This document shows, piece after piece, positions 9,800-18,567 of a stretch of DNA of 64,000 bases. The position numbers and the translations under genes were made by a program. The first letter of the stretch is position 1, and every line of letters begins with the position of its first letter. Where the stretch lies: NCBI RefSeq assembly GCF_016881405.1, contig NZ_WOFE01000001.1, positions 1,116,001 to 1,180,000 of the forward strand, written 5' to 3'. The notes under the pieces are model-generated. The model saw nothing but the letters and a program-made list of their open reading frames with translations. It made no database searches and was not told the origin of the DNA. The DNA is from Deefgea chitinilytica (lineage in GTDB: Bacteria; Pseudomonadota; Gammaproteobacteria; Burkholderiales; Chitinibacteraceae).

Positions 9800-10360
9800 A
9801 TGCATAACAAACCTGACTCTCATTTTGATGATGAAGTGATTCCCGCCGACCTCATCATTCCTTCCGGCAGCAAAAATTACATCACACCACATGGCTGGCA
9901 GCGACTTAAAAACGAATTATTCCAACTCGTCAATAAAGAGCGACCAGAACTGACCGTAATGATTAATTGGGCGGCCAGCAATGGCGACCGTTCTGAAAAC
10001 GCAGACTATCAATACGGCAAACGCCGTTTGCGTGAAATCGACCGACGAATTCATTTTCTAACTAAACGACTCGAAATTGCCGAGGTGGTTGACCCTTGTA
10101 GCCGCGAAATTACCGATCAAGTTTTTTTTAGCGGCACAGTCACGTTTGAACGAGACAATGGTGAACGCGAAACCGTTAGCATCGTCGGCGTTGATGAAAC
10201 CAATGCGACACTCAATCACATCAGCTGGACCTCCCCCGTTGCTCGCGCCCTGCTAAAAGCGCGTGAAGGCGACGTGGTTTTACTGCGTACTCCCGCTGGA
10301 ATACAAGAACTCGAAGTCATCGAAATCCAGTATTGCGAAATCATTACACCAACAGAATAA
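9800..10360 (+). CDS. greB: Transcription elongation factor GreB
   Basis: The 186-residue protein has the Gre N-terminal coiled coil (ITPHGWQRLKNELFQLVNKERPELTVMINWAASNGDRSENADYQYGKRRLREID). The tip residues D and E of GDRSENADYQYGK coordinate Mg2+ in the RNA polymerase active site. The C-terminal FKBP-like domain follows. The RRIHFLTKRLE segment and the YGKRRLREIDRR variant mark GreB rather than GreA. It rescues backtracked polymerase by stimulating transcript cleavage. An N-terminal extension of about 25 residues precedes the usual start. It is probably expressed with rluB. Confidence 0.96.
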   Translation: MHNKPDSHFDDEVIPADLIIPSGSKNYITPHGWQRLKNELFQLVNKERPELTVMINWAASNGDRSENADYQYGKRRLREIDRRIHFLTKRLEIAEVVDPCSREITDQVFFSGTVTFERDNGERETVSIVGVDETNATLNHISWTSPVARALLKAREGDVVLLRTPAGIQELEVIEIQYCEIITPTE

Positions 10361-10441
10361 ACGGGTAAAAAACCCAACAATCCTTAGCCAAGGCTGTCGA
10401 ATCTTTGCCCTGCATTATCAGACTATTGTATTGTAGGGCTT

Positions 10442-12526
10442 ATGAGCTTATTTCAATCTAAAACGGGCAGTTTTTATCGGCGAGTGCTGCGCAATATGGC
10501 TTTGCGCATCACACTGGCAGCGCTCGCAGTTTCTGCGATTAGTTATTACTACAGTTACACACGGCTACAAGAAGAAGCTCTGGCTAGTCTAGCCAAATAT
10601 ATTGATGCCCGAAGCCAAATTGAAAGTGAGCTTTTTCTCAATGCAGAAGATAATACGCGACTGATTCGCGATGAATTTATTCGCCGTTACACCTTAGCGC
10701 AAGGCGTCGACGCAGATACCGAATTCAATCAGTTATTACGTCAAGATAAAGATGGCATGTGGCGCATCAAGTATGAATACGATGATTTCGAACATCGCGC
10801 CACCGTCGCAATTTTGCCGACTACCAAGCTCACCCCCGAATTCAAACGCCAAGTCGTCCTCGGCTACCATCTGCTCTCGCAATATGGCCCTGCGTACTCA
10901 AATCGCTACTACGATACATTCATTGATTTAAATGTTTCAGACGCGAGCCTGATGTTCTTGCCACAACTCAACTATGCACGTAATGGCTCAGTGGCAGATT
11001 TTGCAGAGACGCTCGAACCCGAAATGCTCGCCACCCCTGCCGCCAATCCACAACGAACCAGTAAATGGAGTGGCATCTATTACGACAAGCAAGCGCTCGA
11101 ATGGATGGTTTCAGTAGTTACGCCGATTGACTACCTCGGCAAATACATCGGCAGCGTTGGCCAAGATGTATTGCTATCTCAACTGATTGCCCGCACCAAT
11201 ACCGTTAATATCCCTGGTACCTATAATTTTATTGTCACTCGTGATGGCAATTTAATTTCCCATCCAAACTACATGCAGCAAATTCAAAGCAAGCAAGGCG
11301 CATTCAATATTGCGACATCGGATACGCCTCTCAAGGCTTTTTATACCGCCTTGATCAAAGCTCAACCGCTAGATCGTTTCGTTGAAAGCAGCGATGGCAA
11401 CTATTGGCTCGGCATCGCCCCCATCAAAAGCACGAACTGGATGTTCGTAACGGTTTATCCAAAAAATCTACTGCAAATCAAAGCCGCAATTGCAGCCAGC
11501 ATGGTGCTGTTTTTGGGCTTAATTGCACTGGCAATTGAATTAGGACTATTGGCTTGGGTACTCAAGACTGACGTCATTCGTCCGCTCAGCCGCCTCAAAA
11601 ACGCCATTAAAGACCTAGCCGCTGGACGCAAGACCAAAGAACTTGATACACATCGCGATGATGAAATCGGTGAGCTCGCCCGCACTTTTGAAGAAATGGC
11701 GCATACAGTACAAACTCATCGCCATCATTTAGAAGACTTGGTCAGTGACCGAACGCAGGAACTTGCTACGCGCAACTTGCAACTGGAAGCTGCGAACGAA
11801 GCACTTAAATACCTGAATCACGAGAAAAACGAACTACTAACGATTGCTGCGCATGACCTTAAAAACCCAGTGGCCAGCATTCAAGGCATGTCGGTACTAT
11901 TAAAAGCTCGCCTCAATGAATGGCCAACCGAGAAAGTTCAAGACCGCCTCAATGGAATTAATCAGCTGGCAGGACGCATACAAAACATTATCAGCAATCT
12001 AATTGATCATAATGCGCTAGAAACGGGATCAATTCGCCTTAATTTAGAAACCATTCAGATCGACAATTTAATTGAATTAGCAATCGCAGAATGGGAAGAG
12101 CGACTGAGAAATAAAAACCAAACATGCACTTTTACCCGCTCAGGGCTGAGCGTCATTGCTGATCGACAAGCCTTATGGCAAGTTTTGGACAATTTGATTT
12201 CAAATGCAGTCAAATACTCACCACACGAAAAAGAAATCACCCTGACCGTCACGCAACGTGATTGCGATATAGAAATCAGCGTTAAAGATCAAGGCCCGGG
12301 CATTGCGCCGCACGAAACCTCGATGCTATTCAAGAAATTTAGCCGCCTCTCTGCTCGACCAACGGGTGGAGAGCACACCACAGGATTAGGCTTATCTATT
12401 GCCAAGCGGCTAATTGAAGCAATGAATGGCCATATTCGCTGCGAAAGCCAATTTGGTCATGGCTCGACCTTTATTATTTCGCTCCCTCCAGCAGAAGCTA
12501 AAGACGCTGCTTCGGTCGTACTGTAA
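10442..12526 (+). CDS. Membrane sensor histidine kinase with extracytoplasmic Cache-type domain
   Basis: The protein has 694 residues. A first membrane segment lies near residues 18-37. A large periplasmic region follows that looks like a double Cache sensor (WSGIYYDKQALEWMVSVVTPI, IVTRDGNLISHP). The second membrane segment is near 345-370, then a HAMP linker (VIRPLSRLKNAIKDLAAG) and a coiled coil. HisKA has its phospho-acceptor His471 in AAHDLKNPVASIQG. The ATPase domain shows the N box (DNLISNAVKYSP), G1 (VKDQGPGI) and G2 (GLGLSIAKRL). It should bind a small ligand outside the cell and phosphorylate a response regulator, but no regulator gene is adjacent. It is followed by a strong terminator before thyA. 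Confidence 0.9.
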   Translation: MSLFQSKTGSFYRRVLRNMALRITLAALAVSAISYYYSYTRLQEEALASLAKYIDARSQIESELFLNAEDNTRLIRDEFIRRYTLAQGVDADTEFNQLLRQDKDGMWRIKYEYDDFEHRATVAILPTTKLTPEFKRQVVLGYHLLSQYGPAYSNRYYDTFIDLNVSDASLMFLPQLNYARNGSVADFAETLEPEMLATPAANPQRTSKWSGIYYDKQALEWMVSVVTPIDYLGKYIGSVGQDVLLSQLIARTNTVNIPGTYNFIVTRDGNLISHPNYMQQIQSKQGAFNIATSDTPLKAFYTALIKAQPLDRFVESSDGNYWLGIAPIKSTNWMFVTVYPKNLLQIKAAIAASMVLFLGLIALAIELGLLAWVLKTDVIRPLSRLKNAIKDLAAGRKTKELDTHRDDEIGELARTFEEMAHTVQTHRHHLEDLVSDRTQELATRNLQLEAANEALKYLNHEKNELLTIAAHDLKNPVASIQGMSVLLKARLNEWPTEKVQDRLNGINQLAGRIQNIISNLIDHNALETGSIRLNLETIQIDNLIELAIAEWEERLRNKNQTCTFTRSGLSVIADRQALWQVLDNLISNAVKYSPHEKEITLTVTQRDCDIEISVKDQGPGIAPHETSMLFKKFSRLSARPTGGEHTTGLGLSIAKRLIEAMNGHIRCESQFGHGSTFIISLPPAEAKDAASVVL

Positions 12527-12551
12527 AATAAGCGTCGATTAAGACAATACA

Positions 12552-12577
12552 AAACCCTGCTTATAGCAGGGTTTATT
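12552..12577 (+). terminator. Intrinsic terminator between the kinase gene and thyA
   Basis: AAACCCTGC (12552-12560) and GCAGGGTTT (12566-12574) form a nine-base-pair stem with a five-base loop, followed by ATTA. It lies about 25 bp after the kinase stop codon and just before the thyA ribosome binding site (GGAG at 12581), so thyA probably needs its own promoter or readthrough. Confidence 0.75.
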
Positions 12578-12589
12578 ACTGGAGTTCCC

Positions 12590-13411
12590 ATGCGCCAATA
12601 CCACGATTTACTACAACACGTGCTTGATCATGGTGTCGTCAAAGAAGATCGCACCGGCACCGGCACCGTATCGATTTTTGGTCATCAAATGCGTTTTAAT
12701 TTGGCCGAAGGCTTCCCTTTAGTTACCACCAAAAAAACGCATTTAAAATCAATCATCAACGAATTGCTGTGGTTTTTACGTGGCGAAACCAATGTAAAAT
12801 GGCTGCAAGAGCGCGGTGTCACCATTTGGGATGAATGGGCAGATGCTAACGGTGAGCTAGGCCCAGTCTATGGTTCGCAATGGCGCAGCTGGCCCACTCA
12901 GGACGGTCGCCACATCGATCAAATCAGCGAAGTCATTCAAACACTTAAAAACAACCCAGATTCACGCCGGATTATCGTTTCGGCGTGGAATGTAGGTGAA
13001 ATTGAAAACATGGCACTGCCGCCCTGCCATGCGTTTTTCCAATTTTATGTAGCACCGGCACAGCCGGGTGAACTTGATCAACGCGGAAAACTATCTTGCC
13101 AACTTTATCAACGCAGCGCCGACTTATTCCTTGGTGTGCCATTTAATATTGCCTCGTACGCCACGCTAGTACTGATGTTGGCTCAAGTGTGTAATTTGCG
13201 AGCAGGTGATTTCGTATGGACAGGTGGCGACTGCCACATTTATAGCAATCATTTTGCGCAGGTCAAAGAGCAACTCAGTCGTGAACTACGGCCACTACCG
13301 ACACTGAAGCTCAACCCAGAAAAAATGGATTTATTTTCATTCGAGTTTGAAGACTTTACCTTAGAAAACTACGACCCTCACCCTGCTATTAAAGCGCCCG
13401 TCGCAGTGTAA
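12590..13411 (+). CDS. thyA: Thymidylate synthase
   Basis: The 273-residue protein is a classical ThyA: folate and dUMP site residues in DRTGTGT near the N-terminus, the catalytic Cys in [13 protein letters not shown], and the conserved [18 protein letters not shown] and DCHIYSNH motifs. It methylates dUMP to dTMP with methylene-tetrahydrofolate. A nine-residue insert ([11 protein letters not shown]) after the active site makes it slightly longer than the E. coli enzyme (264). A GGAG box precedes the ATG. A terminator follows. Confidence 0.99.
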   Translation: MRQYHDLLQHVLDHGVVKEDRTGTGTVSIFGHQMRFNLAEGFPLVTTKKTHLKSIINELLWFLRGETNVKWLQERGVTIWDEWADANGELGPVYGSQWRSWPTQDGRHIDQISEVIQTLKNNPDSRRIIVSAWNVGEIENMALPPCHAFFQFYVAPAQPGELDQRGKLSCQLYQRSADLFLGVPFNIASYATLVLMLAQVCNLRAGDFVWTGGDCHIYSNHFAQVKEQLSRELRPLPTLKLNPEKMDLFSFEFEDFTLENYDPHPAIKAPVAV

Positions 13412-13430
13412 GCAAATTAGCACGCGTAAT

Positions 13431-13457
13431 AAAAAGCCGGCGTTTGCCGGCTTTATT
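13431..13457 (+). terminator. Intrinsic terminator after thyA
   Basis: AAAAAGCCGGC and GCCGGCTTTATT form a GC-rich stem around a short loop at 13431-13457, 20 bp after the thyA stop codon. The A-tract on the left and T-rich right side mean it could also work for transcripts from the minus strand (dadA ends at 13520). Confidence 0.85.
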
Positions 13458-13519
13458 ATTTATTAGGTATATCTACCTAGAGCTTCATAATCAAAGAACA
13501 GCAGAAGATACCCTTCGAT

Positions 13520-14779
13520 TTAAATCCCTTTAACGAATGGATAATCAACAGCAGGCTTTCGCCCTGCAATCAAATCAGCAATCGCCTGCGCTGAGCCACA
13601 ACATTCTGTCCAACCTAATGTGCCATGTCCCGTATTCAACCATAAGCTTGGATAACGAGTTTGACCAATATACGGTAAATTACCCGGAGTTGCCGGACGT
13701 AAACCAGTCCAAAACTCTGCCGCAGCATAATCCATGCCTTCTGGAAAAATCTGACTGGTTCGATCAATCAAAGCCTTGCAACGAATCGGGTTCAGATCCA
13801 AATTATACCCATTGAACTCCGCAGTTCCTGCCACGCGCAAGCGATCCCCTAGCCGCGAAAAAACCAATTTATAACCATCATCAGTCAAACTCACTGTGGG
13901 TGCATGCTGCGGATCAATCACAGGAATTGTCGCTGAGTAGCCTTTTGCCGGATAAATATCCAGCGTTATACCCAAGGGCTGCAAATGCAGTGGACTATAA
14001 CTACCCAAACACACCACGATGGCATCCGCAGCAAGGCGCTCCACGCCTTCTGCAGCACTAGATACTCGAACGACTTTTACGTCATCCCCAACTTTTTCCA
14101 AAGCCTCGATTTGACAATCGTAGCGAAACTCAACCCCTAAAGCCACACATCGCTCAGCCAGTTGATTGGTAAATTCACGCGCGTCGCCAGACTCATCACT
14201 CGGCGTATAAGTCCCACCGACAATCGGATAGCGTGACTTCGCTAAAGCCGGTTCGATCGCCAAACACTCGCTCGCACTTTTCACCTGCCGGTCTAAACCG
14301 ACATCGCGCATCAAGGCTGCAGCAGGAATGGCCGCAGCAAACTCAGCAGGATCGGTGTAATAGTGTAAAATCCCCTCGGTGCGCTGCTGATAAACCACCC
14401 CAGTCTTAGCCCGCAAATCCTGTAAAGTATCGCGACTATACAACCCCAAACGCACCAAATTTTGCAAATTAGCTTTTGCCTTGTCTTTCGTGCATTGCTG
14501 CAAAAAGCGCAAGCCCCAGCGCCATTGGTTCCAATCCATTTTCAAACGAAACAGCAAAGGCGCATCTTCCTCACCCAACCATTGCAAGGTCTTCCACGGT
14601 GCTTTAGGATTTGCCCAAGGCTCGGCATGACAAACAGACACTTGCCCCCCATTGGCGTAGCTCGTTTCACGCGCTGGCTCTTGGGCCCGTTCAATCACGG
14701 TCACAGAATGGCCTTCTTGCGCTAAAAACCACGCGCTAGTCACCCCAATCACCCCCGCGCCAAGAATAATAATCCGCAT
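13520..14779 (-). CDS. dadA: D-amino acid dehydrogenase small subunit
   Basis: The 419-residue flavoprotein starts with the FAD-binding Rossmann motif (IIILGAGVIGVTSAWFLAQEGH, Gly-x-Gly-x-x-Gly) and ends with GWTECCGSAQAIADLIAGRKP, both typical of DadA. It oxidises D-amino acids, chiefly D-alanine, at the inner face of the membrane and feeds electrons to the quinone pool. The pair alr/dadX is not present nearby. The gene is monocistronic here, convergent with thyA and divergent from the 14981 gene. Confidence 0.94.
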   Translation of the reverse strand: MRIIILGAGVIGVTSAWFLAQEGHSVTVIERAQEPARETSYANGGQVSVCHAEPWANPKAPWKTLQWLGEEDAPLLFRLKMDWNQWRWGLRFLQQCTKDKAKANLQNLVRLGLYSRDTLQDLRAKTGVVYQQRTEGILHYYTDPAEFAAAIPAAALMRDVGLDRQVKSASECLAIEPALAKSRYPIVGGTYTPSDESGDAREFTNQLAERCVALGVEFRYDCQIEALEKVGDDVKVVRVSSAAEGVERLAADAIVVCLGSYSPLHLQPLGITLDIYPAKGYSATIPVIDPQHAPTVSLTDDGYKLVFSRLGDRLRVAGTAEFNGYNLDLNPIRCKALIDRTSQIFPEGMDYAAAEFWTGLRPATPGNLPYIGQTRYPSLWLNTGHGTLGWTECCGSAQAIADLIAGRKPAVDYPFVKGI

Positions 14780-14980
14780 TTAACTGCCCTCCCAAGGCCA
14801 TTATTATGCTGACATTATGCCTTGCAAATACGCGTATCGACTTCGGATTGTCGATTTTTAATGCGACAGATCAAACTCAATGTGTTGGATGAAAAAACAA
14901 AGCAATAAACAGCGGTGTGTAATCAGCGCACTATGTTTTAAACTGTACGCTGATGAAAGCTCAAATATAGAAAAGCATTA

Positions 14981-16825
14981 ATGAAACTATCTCTTCGCTC
15001 TGCCGTTATTTTGGCCATTTTAATTGGACTTTGCCTCCCAGCCACGATTTTGGGCTACATCAGCCTGCAATACGAATTACAAACTACAAAAAATCAAATT
15101 AGCCGTGACCACCAACGTCTTAGTGATGTACTCGCACTCGGCATGCAAGAGCCGCTGTGGAATCTGTCTCCTGAATCAGGCCGGCCGCTGCTTGAATCTT
15201 TAATGAGCGACGATCGAATTGTGGGCATCACGATTAATGACAATAATCTCGGCGTATTTTTAGCAATTCAGCACCCTGAACGTGCATTAGGGAATGTTGC
15301 GGCGCTTTCACGCCCTGTGATCAAACAAGGCAATACGATAGGGATTGTTACAGTTAATTTTGCCGATGGCCTTAGCATACAAAACATCACAAAAAAACTA
15401 CGAATTTATCTATTTGCGGTAGTAATCCAGGTCATCTTTAGCCTAGGCCTGATTATATTTTTGCTCAATTCGCGGGTACTACGCCCACTGGAAAAACTCA
15501 CCGAACAATCACAACTTTTGGCCAAACGCCAACTTAACCAAGCTTTTATTTGGCAAAGAAATGATGAACTCGGTCAATTGGGCCATTCATTAGAATCAAC
15601 CCGACAAGCGCTTCATCACTTGGTCAGCACTCTAGAACAAAAAAATGTGCAACTAGAAGCTGACTTAATCAGCCGCCAGCAAATTGAGTCGGCACTACGC
15701 GTCAGTCAAGACCGCTTCCGGCGCTTAGTAGAATCAACGCGCCTTATTCCATGGGACGCCCGCCCAGAAGAATGGCGCTTTACCTATGTGGGGCCACAAG
15801 CGGAGCATTTACTGGGATTTCCTATTTCAGTTTGGTACAGCGAAGCTTTTTTAAGTAATTATCTACACCCAGACGATAGACATTTAGCCTATCCATTGTT
15901 TGCTGAGCAAATTGCTGTTGGGCAAGCTCATGAATTTGAATGTCGCTTATTATCAGCTAATGGCAAAGAAGTTTGGGTTCATTTTTTGGCCACCGTGGGT
16001 AAAGACGAAAACAATCGAGCGCACTTACAAGGCTTTTTATTTGATATCAGTGCTCGCAAACAAAATGAACTGCAACTCGAACAATATCGTCACCATCTTG
16101 AAGACGTCGTAGAAAGTCGATCACGTGCACTGGTTGCAAGCAATCATGAGCTCGAAATACTCACAGGATCAATCACACAAGACCTTCGCTCACCACTCAA
16201 GACGATTGAAGGGTTTAGCCAAGTTCTATTAGACGATTACCGTGAAAAATTAGATGGTAATGCACGTAATTATCTACTACGGATTCGCAGCAGCGTTTTA
16301 GCAATGGCAAATCGGATCGAAGATCTTTTGATGCTGCATGATTTATCTCGGAGTGAACTACGCAGGGAAAACATCAATCTGAGCGCGATGGTGCACGACA
16401 TCATAGAAGAAATCACACTACTTCAACCTGAACGTCATTTAGAACTGAACATCAAAGAGTCCGTTTACGCCAACGCCGACGCCCATTTAATCCGAATTGC
16501 CCTTTACAACCTACTTGAAAACGCATGGAAATTCGCCAAGCCAGACCAAGCTACCTACATTGAATTTGGCGATACAAAAATTAATGGCCAACAAGTCTTT
16601 TTTGTCTCCGACCACGGTATTGGATTTGCACCTGAGCAAGCAAAACGGCTTTTTACGCCATTTCTACGCCTACATGCGATTGAGCAACACAGCGGCAGCG
16701 GGATTGGCTTAACTGTAGCCCAGCGGATCATTAGCCGACACAGTGGCCATGTTTGGGCAAAATCAACACCAGGTGAAAATGCCACCTTTTACTTCACCCT
16801 GCCAAATGCATTACTCACTAATTGA
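14981..16825 (+). CDS. Sensor-kinase-like protein (HAMP-PAS-HisKA-like-HATPase) lacking the H-box histidine
   Basis: The protein has 614 residues: a membrane segment near residues 8-28, a periplasmic region of about 110 residues (ISLQYELQTTKNQISRDHQRL), a second membrane segment near 143-163, HAMP, a PAS/PAC unit (about 245-370, ending in HLQGFLFDISARK), a HisKA-like helical hairpin and a HATPase domain with N box NLLENAWKFAKP and G2 motif GSGIGLTVAQRI. The H box reads SITQDLRSPLKTIEGFSQ: residue 400 (CAA at 16178-16180) is Gln where the phospho-acceptor His should be. Autophosphorylation on that site is therefore not expected. It could be a pseudokinase that regulates another kinase, or an ATP-dependent sensor. 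It ends 66 bp before recA. Confidence 0.85.
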   Translation: MKLSLRSAVILAILIGLCLPATILGYISLQYELQTTKNQISRDHQRLSDVLALGMQEPLWNLSPESGRPLLESLMSDDRIVGITINDNNLGVFLAIQHPERALGNVAALSRPVIKQGNTIGIVTVNFADGLSIQNITKKLRIYLFAVVIQVIFSLGLIIFLLNSRVLRPLEKLTEQSQLLAKRQLNQAFIWQRNDELGQLGHSLESTRQALHHLVSTLEQKNVQLEADLISRQQIESALRVSQDRFRRLVESTRLIPWDARPEEWRFTYVGPQAEHLLGFPISVWYSEAFLSNYLHPDDRHLAYPLFAEQIAVGQAHEFECRLLSANGKEVWVHFLATVGKDENNRAHLQGFLFDISARKQNELQLEQYRHHLEDVVESRSRALVASNHELEILTGSITQDLRSPLKTIEGFSQVLLDDYREKLDGNARNYLLRIRSSVLAMANRIEDLLMLHDLSRSELRRENINLSAMVHDIIEEITLLQPERHLELNIKESVYANADAHLIRIALYNLLENAWKFAKPDQATYIEFGDTKINGQQVFFVSDHGIGFAPEQAKRLFTPFLRLHAIEQHSGSGIGLTVAQRIISRHSGHVWAKSTPGENATFYFTLPNALLTN

Positions 16826-16828
16826 CGC

Positions 16829-16856
16829 TTGCAAAAAAGAACGAATGTTCTATAAT
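16829..16856 (+). promoter_or_regulatory. recA promoter with a GAAC-N4-GTTC palindrome (possible LexA site)
   Basis: TTGCAA (16829-16834) and TATAAT (16851-16856) are separated by 16 bp and form a good sigma-70 promoter ahead of recA. The palindrome GAACGAATGTTC (16839-16850) fills the spacer and abuts the -10 box, the right place for a repressor. The sequence matches the GAAC-N4-GTTC LexA box known from Gram-positive bacteria, not the CTGT-N8-ACAG box of gammaproteobacteria. That LexA binds it is inference. Confidence 0.6.
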
Positions 16857-16891
16857 TGATTTCATCCCTTTACACACTGGAATAAAATTTC

Positions 16892-17935
16892 ATGGACGAC
16901 AATAAAAGCAAAGCACTCGCCGCCGCATTAGCGCAAATCGAACGCCAATTTGGTAAAGGTGCCATCATGAAAATGGGCGACAACCAAATTGAAAACGACC
17001 TTCAAGTGGTTTCAACAGGTTCACTAGGCCTAGATTTAGCACTTGGCGTTGGCGGATTACCTCGCGGTCGTATCGTTGAAATTTTTGGACCTGAATCGTC
17101 CGGTAAAACAACACTCTGCTTGCACGTAGTCGCCGAAATTCAAAAACTGGGAGGCGTCGCCGCTTATATCGATGCAGAAAATGCATTAGACCCAATTTAT
17201 GCCCAAAAATTGGGGGTTAATGTATCTGACATGCTAATTTCACAGCCTGATACTGGCGAACAAGGGCTAGAGATCTGCGACATGCTAGTTCGCTCAGGCG
17301 GCGTTGATATTATTGTTGTCGACTCTGTAGCTGCATTGACCCCTAAAGCAGAAATCGAGGGTGAAATGGGCGATGTACATGTGGGCTTGCAAGCACGATT
17401 AATGAGTCAGGCGCTTCGTAAATTGACCGCCAATATCAAGCGCACGAATACACTGGTTATTTTTATTAACCAATTGCGTATGAAAATCGGCAATATGATG
17501 CCAGGCCAAAGCCCTGAAACCACTACAGGCGGCAACGCCCTCAAATTTTATGCCTCAGTACGTCTTGATATTCGTCGTATCGGCGCTGTTAAAAAAGGGG
17601 AAGAGGTCATTGGTAACCAAACCAAAGTGAAGGTAGCCAAAAACAAAGTTGCGCCCCCTTTCCGAGTGATTACATTTGACATTATGTATGGTGAAGGTAT
17701 TTCTCGTGAAGGCGAGATTATCGAACAAGGTGTAACGCATAAAATCGTCGAAAAAGCCGGTGCTTGGTATAGCTACAACGGCAATAAAATAGGTCAAGGT
17801 CTTGAAAACTCTCGTCAATATTTAAAAGACAATCCAGAAGTTGCAGAAGAAATTGCACGTAAAGTACGTGAAAAAATGACTGGTGCTACTTTGCCAATTG
17901 AAATGGAACAAGGTAGCGACGGTTTAGCTGAATAA
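16892..17935 (+). CDS. recA: RecA recombinase
   Basis: The 347-residue protein carries Walker A ([10 protein letters not shown]), Walker B ([19 protein letters not shown]), the DNA-binding L1 and L2 loops ([42 protein letters not shown]) and the acidic C-terminal tail ([10 protein letters not shown]). It forms filaments on single-stranded DNA, catalyses strand exchange and triggers LexA self-cleavage. The downstream gene is recX, separated by a terminator-like hairpin that would reduce recX expression relative to recA, as in other bacteria. Confidence 0.99.
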   Translation: MDDNKSKALAAALAQIERQFGKGAIMKMGDNQIENDLQVVSTGSLGLDLALGVGGLPRGRIVEIFGPESSGKTTLCLHVVAEIQKLGGVAAYIDAENALDPIYAQKLGVNVSDMLISQPDTGEQGLEICDMLVRSGGVDIIVVDSVAALTPKAEIEGEMGDVHVGLQARLMSQALRKLTANIKRTNTLVIFINQLRMKIGNMMPGQSPETTTGGNALKFYASVRLDIRRIGAVKKGEEVIGNQTKVKVAKNKVAPPFRVITFDIMYGEGISREGEIIEQGVTHKIVEKAGAWYSYNGNKIGQGLENSRQYLKDNPEVAEEIARKVREKMTGATLPIEMEQGSDGLAE

Positions 17936-17953
17936 ACTCATTTTCAAACACCA

Positions 17954-17981
17954 CAATGGCCACGACGTGGCCATTTTTTTT
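17954..17981 (+). terminator. Terminator/attenuator between recA and recX
   Basis: AATGGCCACG and CGTGGCCATT form a ten-base-pair stem with a very short loop, followed by a run of seven or more T. It sits 19 bp after the recA stop codon and 15 bp before the recX ATG. The usual role of such a hairpin is to let only a fraction of transcripts continue into recX. Confidence 0.85.
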
Positions 17982-17994
17982 GAATGTTAAAACA

Positions 17995-18450
17995 ATGATA
18001 TCTATTCGCAACAAAGCACTGCAATTACTCAGCCGTCGCGACCATGCCATACATGAGTTGCAAACAAAAATAGCAATCGCATTTCCCGACACGCCAATCG
18101 AAGAAATCAAAAGTGTATTGGATGAATTCAAACAACTGGGCTGGGTGTCTGATGAGCGTTTTGCTGAACAATGGGTGTATTTTAGAAGTCAACGTTATGG
18201 CCCACAACGCCTAAAGTATGAACTGCTAGAGAAAGGAGTTGCTAGTGAGATCATTAACCAAGTGCTATCAGCAATCAGTGAAGATGAAGCGAGTAAAGCT
18301 CAAACTGTGCTAGGCAAAAAATTTCCATCTCCTCCCAAAAACATCGCCGAACGAAGTAAGCAATTGCGATATTTAGCCAATAAAGGCTTTAGTTTAGACA
18401 TAGTCTACCAAGTAGTCGGTGAGATTCAGCCGATAACCGACGAAGGATAA
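17995..18450 (+). CDS. recX: RecX, RecA modulator
   Basis: The protein has 151 residues and reads MISIRNKALQLLSRRDHAIHEL, then DEFKQLGWVSDERFAEQWVYFRSQRYGPQRLKYELLEKGV, the tandem three-helix RecX repeats with the conserved Ala-Leu-x-x-Leu-x-x-Arg-x-x-x and GxxRLxxEL signatures. RecX caps growing RecA filaments. The start was placed at 17995; an in-frame ATG at 17956 lies inside the recA terminator stem and is unlikely to be used. Confidence 0.94.
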   Translation: MISIRNKALQLLSRRDHAIHELQTKIAIAFPDTPIEEIKSVLDEFKQLGWVSDERFAEQWVYFRSQRYGPQRLKYELLEKGVASEIINQVLSAISEDEASKAQTVLGKKFPSPPKNIAERSKQLRYLANKGFSLDIVYQVVGEIQPITDEG

Positions 18451-18567
18451 ACACCGGGATCGTCTAGTAAAAGCCTATATTTACTGCTATGAAGAAAGGT
18501 AACTTAATCAAGTGTATGCCACTCAATCTTGAGACATCTCCAAGCAAAAAATAGCGGGACCTTACGT

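Noticed and set aside
17956-17994. Upstream ATG of recX
   Set aside because: It lies inside the recA terminator stem and lacks a ribosome binding site; ATG 17995 gives the family start.
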